The translations under genes and the position numbers were made by a program. Shown one piece after another: positions 1-4,175 of a stretch of 7,136 nt of DNA. The notes under the pieces are model-generated. The model ran no database searches and was not told the DNA's origin. It was given only the letters and a program-made list of their open reading frames with translations. The stretch's first letter is position 1. Each line of letters starts with the position of its first letter. The DNA lies in assembly GCA_050743625.1 (NCBI GenBank), contig JBOGED010000587.1, positions 1 through 7,136 of the forward strand, read 5' to 3'. Source of the DNA: JBOGED01 sp050743625. Lineage in GTDB: Bacteria > Actinomycetota > Nitriliruptoria > Euzebyales > Egibacteraceae.

Positions 1-243
1 CGGGGCCGGCCGCTGGAAAGCCACGAGGTGATCGTCGACCTCATCGCGTCCACCACCACCCGGACCGGGCTGAAGGTGCACGCCGAACTCGACGCCGGTA
101 GCTACCCTACCGGCGTCAAGGTCACCGGCGCGCAGATGGCCGCCCTACCGCTCGCCAAGCACAAGTTCCACGGCGAGTGGAACTACACCATCCATCCCTC
201 ACCCGACGACCTACCCAAAGAACCCGAAACAACGACCACATAA
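1..243 (+). CDS. ISAzo13-family transposase, C-terminal fragment (5' end outside window)
   Basis: The reading frame is open from base 1 to the TAA at 241-243, so the gene starts outside the window and only about 80 C-terminal residues are visible. The stretch RGRPLESHEV at the left edge, followed by STTTRTGL, HAELD, YPTGVK and FHGEWNY, is the typical end of the DDE transposase of ISAzo13-type elements (the 'Rhodopirellula transposase DDE domain' family). In an intact element this protein would cut and join the IS ends. The final Thr-rich tail (PETTTT) is a normal kind of ending, and no frameshift or stop is seen in the visible part. Whether the whole gene is intact cannot be judged here. I could not recognise the right terminal inverted repeat after the stop, because the left end needed for comparison is missing. 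A GTG at 28 could be mistaken for a start, but homology clearly continues upstream of it. Confidence 0.85.
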   Translation, partial: RGRPLESHEVIVDLIASTTTRTGLKVHAELDAGSYPTGVKVTGAQMAALPLAKHKFHGEWNYTIHPSPDDLPKEPETTTT

Positions 244-352
244 TTCACACGCGCGCCCTTACACGCCGGCACTAATAGCCTGGACCTTCTCCCGGGCCAG
301 TCGTGCGGGCGGCTCGGGTGGAGCGCGCCGCCTCACCGCTCGAAGGCCGCAT

Positions 353-397
353 GGATCCGAGGATCCGTCGCACATATGTGACAGATCCTCGGAATCC
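353..397. repeat. Long imperfect inverted repeat upstream of the MFS gene (candidate operator)
   Basis: The left arm GGATCCGAGGATC (353-365) pairs with the right arm GATCCTCGGAATCC (384-397) with a single bulged base. The centre is the perfect 10-bp palindrome CACATATGTG (371-380). The structure ends about 47 bp before the GTG start at 445 and lies in non-coding DNA. There is no following T run, so it does not look like an intrinsic terminator. Position and symmetry suit a dimeric repressor binding site or a stable hairpin in the 5' leader. Which of these it is cannot be told from the sequence. Confidence 0.6.
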
Positions 398-424
398 CCT
401 CGGCGCCCTTTACACCTCGGGCTC

Positions 425-432
425 GGAGGAGG
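425..432 (+). promoter_or_regulatory. Shine-Dalgarno of the MFS gene
   Basis: GGAGGAGG is a near-perfect anti-16S match and the strongest ribosome-binding signal in this part of the window. It ends 12 nt before the GTG at 445, slightly long but workable, whereas the in-frame ATGs at 487 and 496 have no comparable sequence in front of them. It therefore favours 445 as the start. Confidence 0.6.
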
Positions 433-444
433 TGCCGCCATCGC

Positions 445-1914
445 GTGATCCTGGCTCGGCCGCGACGATCGGGCGGCGCCGGCAACATGGTGTTCATGAC
501 CAGCCCCGACCTTGGTGTACCCGTCGACGTCGAACTCGGGGAGAAGGCCCCGGGCGGGGGTGTGTGGAGCCGGGGGCGGAGGCGGCTCACGTTCGGGCTG
601 GTCATGACGATCACCCTGGTGGCGTTCGAGTCATTGGCCATCTCCACGGTCATGCCGGTCGTCGCCGACGACCTTGGCGGGCTGGGACTCTATGGCTGGG
701 TGTTCTCGGGGTTCTTCCTCGGCAGCCTGCTCGGGATCGTCCTAGCCGGCAGAGCCGCGGACCGGAGGGGTACCGGGCCGCCGTTCGCCGTCGCGCTGGT
801 CCTCGTCTCGGGCGGCCTGCTCGCGGGCGGGCTCGCCCCTTCTATGGCAGCGCTCGTCGCGGCGCGCGTGGCGCAGGGGCTGGGCGCGGGGGCCATTCCC
901 ACGATCGCCTACACGACCGTGGGCAGGGCCTACCCGGCCGGGTCACGGCCGCGCGTCTTCGCGGTGTTCTCCTCGGCGTGGGTGATCCCGGGAGTGCTGG
1001 GGCCTGCCGCCAGCTCTGGCCTCGCGGACGTGCTCGGCTGGCGGTCGGTGTTCCTCGCCTTGCTACCGCTGGTGCTCGGCGCCGGCGCGATAACCCTCCC
1101 GTCGCTGGAGTGGAACGGTCAACGCGGCGAAGCACCGCATCGCGCGCGGACGGGCTGGGCATTCGCCCTCGTGGCCGGCGCAGCCCTCGTGCTCATGGGG
1201 CTGGCGGGGCCACCACCCGTGGCTGCGGTGGCCCTGATCGGCGTCGGCGCGCCGGTCGGCGCGCTCGCCTTCGTACGGCTGGTGCCAGCCGGGACCCTGC
1301 GACTCGCACCCGGGCTGCCGGCGGCCGTCCTCGTTCGCGGCATGCTCACCTTTGCCTTCTTCGGCACCGATGTCTACGTGTCGCTCACGCTTGCCGAGAT
1401 CCGCGGCCAGCCGACCTGGGTAGCTGGCGCGGCGCTGACGGCCGCCACGCTGCTGTGGACGGCTGGCGCTTGGGTTCAGCAGCGGGTCATCCATACCGTG
1501 GGCCCCCGGCGGCTGGTGATCACTGGGTTCCTGCTGGTGGCGGCTGGAATCGGCGGCATACACGGCGCCTTGGGACCCTTGCCCGTGCCCGCCGCGATCG
1601 CGGTCTGGTCGCTGGCGGGCCTGGGCATGGGGTTGGCCTACTCTCCGCTGTCGGTCACGGTGCTCGGCACCGCGGAGCCAAGCGACCTGGGCGCTGCCAG
1701 CGCCTCATTGCAGTTGTCCGACATCTTGGGGGTGTCGCTTGGCACCGGGCTGGGCGGCGCGCTGTTGACCCTCGGCCAGGCCCGCGCCCTGTCCACCGCG
1801 GCGACCCTCCGTCTCACCTTCATGGCCTCCCTCGTGGTGGCGCTGCTCGGTGCGGCCGCGGCCCGCCGGCTTCCCCCGCGGCTCCGGCATGTGGGGCACG
1901 GGCCAGCGCGGTGA
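445..1914 (+). CDS. MFS transporter, probable 14-TM drug/proton antiporter
   Basis: A 489-residue integral membrane protein of the major facilitator superfamily, probably exporting a small molecule in exchange for protons. After a hydrophilic N-terminus of about 48 residues, roughly 14 hydrophobic helices can be counted (first about 50-72, last about 458-476), the DHA2-like arrangement with two extra central helices. Signature motifs are present: GRAADRRG after TM2 (102-109, motif A), ARVAQGLGAG in TM4 (140-149, motif B) and PGVLGP in TM5 (182-187, the antiporter motif C). TM1 carries an acidic residue, E62, a usual site for proton or cation coupling. The GTG start is chosen from the Shine-Dalgarno at 425-432; ATG at 487 or 496 are alternatives that would only shorten the hydrophilic tail. 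The 3' end overlaps the opposite-strand acetyltransferase gene by 95 bp. The substrate is unknown. The family call is firm, the drug-export role an inference from motif C. Confidence 0.88.
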   Translation: MILARPRRSGGAGNMVFMTSPDLGVPVDVELGEKAPGGGVWSRGRRRLTFGLVMTITLVAFESLAISTVMPVVADDLGGLGLYGWVFSGFFLGSLLGIVLAGRAADRRGTGPPFAVALVLVSGGLLAGGLAPSMAALVAARVAQGLGAGAIPTIAYTTVGRAYPAGSRPRVFAVFSSAWVIPGVLGPAASSGLADVLGWRSVFLALLPLVLGAGAITLPSLEWNGQRGEAPHRARTGWAFALVAGAALVLMGLAGPPPVAAVALIGVGAPVGALAFVRLVPAGTLRLAPGLPAAVLVRGMLTFAFFGTDVYVSLTLAEIRGQPTWVAGAALTAATLLWTAGAWVQQRVIHTVGPRRLVITGFLLVAAGIGGIHGALGPLPVPAAIAVWSLAGLGMGLAYSPLSVTVLGTAEPSDLGAASASLQLSDILGVSLGTGLGGALLTLGQARALSTAATLRLTFMASLVVALLGAAAARRLPPRLRHVGHGPAR

Positions 1915-2380
1915 GCGCGTCGCCGTCGACGCGGCAGGTTGTCCACCCGTCCATCAAGCGGGCGCCGAGCCGCTCGTAGAAGTCGATGGCGGGTTGGTTC
2001 CAGTCGAGGACCGACCATTCAAGGCGGCCGCAACCCCGCTCGGAGGCGATCTGGGCAAGGCGTCCGAGCAGGGCGCGTCCGACGCCGGTCCGACGCCGGT
2101 CCGGCACGACGAACAGGTCTTCCAGCCAGATCCCGGGCCGGGTCAGGAACGTCGAGTACGTCATGAAGAACAGGGCGAAGCCGGCCGGCGACCCGCTGGC
2201 CAGCGCGATCAACACTTCGGCGTAGGGGCGGGAGGCGAAGAGATGTTCCGCGAGCGCGGTCGGGTCGGCGACGCACTCGTGCGCCAGCTCCTCGTAGTCG
2301 GCGAGCTCGCGGATGAGGCGGACGATGAGCTCCACATCGTCGGGGTTGGCCGGTCGCACGGTGATCTCGGAACGGTCCAT
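1820..2380 (-). CDS. GNAT N-acetyltransferase, diamine/thialysine acetyltransferase-like
   Basis: A 186-residue cytoplasmic acetyltransferase that should move the acetyl group of acetyl-CoA to a primary amine. The family pattern is close to SSAT/thialysine N-epsilon-acetyltransferases: ELADYEEL (25-32), TYSTFLTRPGIWLEDLFV (74-91), then the acetyl-CoA loop RRTGVG (96-101), ERGCGRLEWSVLDWN (114-128) and AIDFYERLGA (131-140). Y135 sits where SSAT has its general-acid tyrosine. Likely substrates are polyamines or lysine analogues, but the acceptor cannot be fixed by sequence. The domain normally ends near residue 160. Here a Pro/Arg/Ala-rich tail of about 26 residues follows, encoded antisense to the end of the MFS gene and probably not part of the fold. 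The ATG (2378-2380) gives the expected N-terminus but has no Shine-Dalgarno. An 11-bp tandem repeat within the gene (2081-2102) encodes part of the CoA loop without breaking the frame. Confidence 0.87.
   Translation of the reverse strand: MDRSEITVRPANPDDVELIVRLIRELADYEELAHECVADPTALAEHLFASRPYAEVLIALASGSPAGFALFFMTYSTFLTRPGIWLEDLFVVPDRRRTGVGRALLGRLAQIASERGCGRLEWSVLDWNQPAIDFYERLGARLMDGWTTCRVDGDALTALARAPHAGAAGEAGGPRPHRAAPPRGRP
2081..2102. repeat. 11-bp perfect tandem duplication inside the GNAT gene
   Basis: GACGCCGGTCC occurs twice back to back (2081-2091 and 2092-2102). On the minus strand it encodes the acetyl-CoA loop PDRRRTGVG. Eleven is not a multiple of three, so the two copies are read in different frames, yet the protein motif has normal length. 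The repeat is therefore more likely a fixed sequence coincidence or old slippage than a recent disruptive mutation. Confidence 0.7.
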
Positions 2381-2416
2381 GACGCCATGGTCGCAGCAGG
2401 CAATCCTCGCCCGGGC

Positions 2417-2947
2417 ATGATGGGAGCGGTGACGCGCCTGTCGATTGCCGTGTGGCCGCCTGGGGATGTGGTCGCCGCGCTCTCGGCGCTCGACCGTCCC
2501 GTGGTTCTAGGAGTGCGTTGGTCGACGCCCGAGCAGTGGATGGTCAAGGTGCGACCTCTGGGCCACGTCCGTGACAGGATCACGCCGCGGCTTGTCGCTG
2601 GGCTCGGGATCGCACTCGACGGCGCGCCCTCAGTCGAGTGCATCCTCGGTCCCGCGACCCGCCGACTCGACGGATGGCTCGGCGCTCCGGTCTCCGGGCT
2701 CGCGAACCTGGCCGCCGTCGTGTTCGAGGCGACCGAAGAGCTGGTACCGGTTACCCACCCACAACCGTTCCAAGCCAACATTGTCCTCGCCCGAGGTCAG
2801 GTACCGAGGGAGCTCGCCGGCCAGCCCGTCTCGGCGTCGTGGGAAGCGCGCTCGGTGTCCCTGGTCGCCGATCGCTCATCGCCACGGGCCTTCAGGTATG
2901 ACGACCTCGCCGTGATCCCGTTGGGCGCGAGCCAAGACATGACATGA
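2417..2947 (+). CDS. 2'-5' RNA ligase / 2H phosphoesterase-like protein with degenerate active site
   Basis: A 176-residue protein whose frame of conserved positions matches bacterial LigT/ThpR-type 2H phosphoesterases: TRLSIAVWPPGDVV at the N-terminus (6-19), GVRWSTPEQW before the first motif (32-41), PFQANIVLARG at the second (118-128), and a C-terminal strand pattern SVSLVADRSS. Family members carry two HxT motifs that cleave or join 2',3'-cyclic phosphate or 2'-5' RNA links. Here the first, usually WHVTLRFLG, reads WMVKVRPLG (M42, K44) and the second, usually HLTLAR, reads NIVLAR (N121, V123), so both histidines and both threonines are gone. Normal chemistry is not expected; a binding role is possible. 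Candidate starts are ATG 2387, 2417 and 2420 and GTG 2429, none with a good Shine-Dalgarno. Homologues suggest the protein begins close to TRL, which favours 2417-2429. The stop overlaps the next start. Confidence 0.8.
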   Translation: MMGAVTRLSIAVWPPGDVVAALSALDRPVVLGVRWSTPEQWMVKVRPLGHVRDRITPRLVAGLGIALDGAPSVECILGPATRRLDGWLGAPVSGLANLAAVVFEATEELVPVTHPQPFQANIVLARGQVPRELAGQPVSASWEARSVSLVADRSSPRAFRYDDLAVIPLGASQDMT

Positions 2948-3300
2948 ACGAGCAAGTCGATCAGCTCCTGCGAGGTCACGACCCTGCCGTTCGCGCCCTG
3001 GCGATACGCGTGTACGAGCTCGCGCTGAGCACCCTTGCCGACGCGACAGTGACTGTCGACGAGGCGAACATCGGCGTGGGGACCAGGCCTGGATACAAGC
3101 TCCTGGTCTTCGTGATCACGCCGACCAAGAAGTATGTGCGGCTCGGCTTCGCTCGCGGCGCCGAGCTGCCTGATCCGGCTGGGGTCCTCGAGGGTGTCGG
3201 CAAGCTTCACCGCCACGTGAAGATCCGTGACGGCGAAGCACTCGAGGTCCCGGCGCTGCGAGACCTGATGACCGCGGCGGTCGCCCGCGCGCGTGCGTGA
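2944..3300 (+). CDS. DUF1801 domain protein (YdhG-like fold)
   Basis: A 118-residue soluble protein. The core YKLLVFVITPTKKYVRLGFARG (51-72) followed by ELPDPAGVLEG (74-84) and GKLHRHVKIRD (86-96) is characteristic of the DUF1801 family, small alpha/beta proteins with a YdhG/frataxin-like fold and no settled biochemical role. No signal peptide or membrane segment is present and the length is normal for a single domain. The ATG at 2944 overlaps the TGA of the preceding 2H-like gene (ATGA), so the two are probably co-transcribed and translationally coupled; no strong Shine-Dalgarno precedes it, which fits coupling. It is followed within 31 bp by the tetR promoter, so it probably ends its own transcription unit, although no terminator is visible. 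Family assignment is good; function is unknown. Confidence 0.82.
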   Translation: MNEQVDQLLRGHDPAVRALAIRVYELALSTLADATVTVDEANIGVGTRPGYKLLVFVITPTKKYVRLGFARGAELPDPAGVLEGVGKLHRHVKIRDGEALEVPALRDLMTAAVARARA

Positions 3301-3330
3301 GTCGACACACCCAGAAAACGGCGGAGGGGG

Positions 3331-3359
3331 TTGACAGGGAAACGATCGTTCGTTAGAAA
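3331..3359 (+). promoter_or_regulatory. Promoter of the tetR-type gene
   Basis: A perfect -35 box TTGACA (3331-3336) is followed after exactly 17 nt by TAGAAA (3354-3359), which matches four of six positions of TATAAT including both leading T/A positions. Start of transcription would be expected at about 3366-3368, which is the start codon itself. The AT-rich stretch 3352-3366 stands out in an otherwise GC-rich window. Confidence 0.72.
3341..3354. promoter_or_regulatory. Palindromic operator in the tetR promoter spacer
   Basis: AACGATCGTT (3341-3350) is a perfect 10-bp palindrome. It is continued by CGTT (3351-3354), giving a second overlapping symmetry AACG-N6-CGTT. Both lie between the -35 and -10 boxes, where a bound TetR dimer would block RNA polymerase. 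AACG/CGTT half-sites are common in operators of TetR/AcrR regulators, so autoregulation is the natural reading, by inference. Confidence 0.65.
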
Positions 3360-3367
3360 AACATTAG

Positions 3368-4054
3368 GTGAACATTGCGGGAACGGCGGCACCTCGCAGG
3401 GGACGGCCGCCCAAGGCGGAGGCGGGGGATACGCGTGCCCGCATCCTGGACGCCGCGCTGGACGGATTCTCCCGGCAAGGTTACGCGGGGACGTCGATCC
3501 GCCAGATCGCCCGGGCGGTTGGTATCCGCGAGAGCAGCCTGTACAACCACTTCCCCAGCAAGCAGGCGATCTTCGACGCGCTGCTGGCGGAGACGGGCCC
3601 GGGTGTCGTCCTGGAGCTGCTGGAGTCGAACGTGGAGCGGTCGGGTCACCCGGCCGTGGTGATCCGCCAACTCATCGAACAGGTCGTCGACCATTGGGAC
3701 GAGCCGAGGTCCCGCCAGTTCATCAGCGTGGTCCTGCGTGAGGGCGGCCCCGCGTCGGCGCTGGTCGGGGGAGGTATCGCCGGCGAGATCCAACGAGTGC
3801 TCGAAGGCGTGTCGACCATCTTTCAGGGGTGGATGGACGCGGGTTTGATCCGCGACGACTTCCCCGCCACACACCTCGTCTGGGAGCTGATGGCGCCGAT
3901 CGGGACCATCCGCATGGTGGACCTCCGCGCCGACGCGCCCGAAGAGGCTCGCGTACAGGCCAGAAAGCTGGCAGCCCAGCACGCCGATTACTTCCTCGCG
4001 TGCGTGCTCCTGGAAAGCCCGGAGCGCGATCCCCTACCGGAGGGATCCTCATGA
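3368..4054 (+). CDS. TetR/AcrR-family transcriptional regulator
   Basis: A 228-residue DNA-binding regulator. The Arg/Pro-rich start (RRGRPPK, 10-16) and TRARILDAALDGF (22-34) lead into the helix-turn-helix TSIRQIARAVGIRESSLYNHFPSK (42-65), typical of TetR proteins. The rest, about 75-228, is the ligand-binding and dimerisation part, with no membrane segment. The start is well constrained: an in-frame TAG (3365-3367) lies directly before the GTG and no other in-frame ATG or GTG follows within the N-terminal region. No Shine-Dalgarno is present and the promoter predicts transcription starting at or next to the GTG, so the message is probably leaderless. The TGA overlaps an ATG at 4051 (ATGA), linking the gene to the downstream phosphotransferase. 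It probably represses its own promoter and this operon until a small molecule binds. The ligand is unknown. Confidence 0.9.
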   Translation: MNIAGTAAPRRGRPPKAEAGDTRARILDAALDGFSRQGYAGTSIRQIARAVGIRESSLYNHFPSKQAIFDALLAETGPGVVLELLESNVERSGHPAVVIRQLIEQVVDHWDEPRSRQFISVVLREGGPASALVGGGIAGEIQRVLEGVSTIFQGWMDAGLIRDDFPATHLVWELMAPIGTIRMVDLRADAPEEARVQARKLAAQHADYFLACVLLESPERDPLPEGSS

Positions 4055-4058
4055 GCGC
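4041..4058 (+). repeat. Direct repeat copy 1: ribosome-binding/start signal
   Basis: AGGGATCCTCATGAGCGC contains an ATG (4051-4053) overlapping the tetR stop and is preceded by GG, giving the good Shine-Dalgarno GGAGGG 6 nt before the ATG. The identical 18-mer recurs at 4158-4175. This ATG is in frame with the phosphotransferase gene and would add 39 residues to it. Confidence 0.8.
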
Positions 4059-4157
4059 GGAGCGCGATCATCCCTTGGTTTGGAGCGGTGAGGCGCCGAG
4101 TGAGGACCCGTCGGCGACCCCGCGCAACCGCCCTCGCGTGCACCGTGCATCTCGGGA

Positions 4158-4175
4158 AGGGATCCTCATGAGCGC
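4158..4175 (+). repeat. Direct repeat copy 2: start signal of the phosphotransferase-like gene
   Basis: A perfect second copy of the 18-mer at 4041-4058, displaced by 117 bp, exactly 39 codons. It contains the ATG at 4168 preceded by GAAGGG. Both copies encode the peptide start MSA in the same frame. Confidence 0.8.

Larger units (their letters stand above)
244..444. other. Intergenic region between transposase and MFS gene
   Basis: About 200 bases without a convincing gene. It holds the right flank (and possibly the end) of the IS element, a long imperfect inverted repeat at 353-397 and the Shine-Dalgarno of the next gene at 425-432. The 12-mer GCGCCCTTACAC (253-264) recurs with one inserted T at 403-415 (GCGCCCTTTACAC). 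I see no -35/-10 pair good enough to call a promoter and no hairpin followed by a T run. Confidence 0.6.

Noticed and set aside
303..1979. 558-codon open frame on the plus strand overlapping the MFS gene
   Set aside because: Its translation is almost only Arg, Gly, Ala and Pro with no recognisable domain, while the overlapping frame from 445 gives a clean MFS protein. It is a high-GC shadow frame.
1850..2416. Upstream extension of the 2H-like gene
   Set aside because: The frame stays open to 1850 but runs antisense to the conserved GNAT gene and adds no homologous sequence; the family N-terminus (TRL...AVWPP) lies at 2432.
3829..4050. Upstream extension of the phosphotransferase frame into tetR
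   Set aside because: It overlaps the TetR coding sequence in another frame and yields Arg/Gly-rich sequence; both plausible starts (4051, 4168) have ribosome-binding sites.
3301..4167. Search for a rifamycin-associated element (RAE) upstream of the Rph-like gene
   Set aside because: No sequence resembling the known GGGGCTTGC...GCAAGGCCCC palindrome was found before tetR or before 4168.
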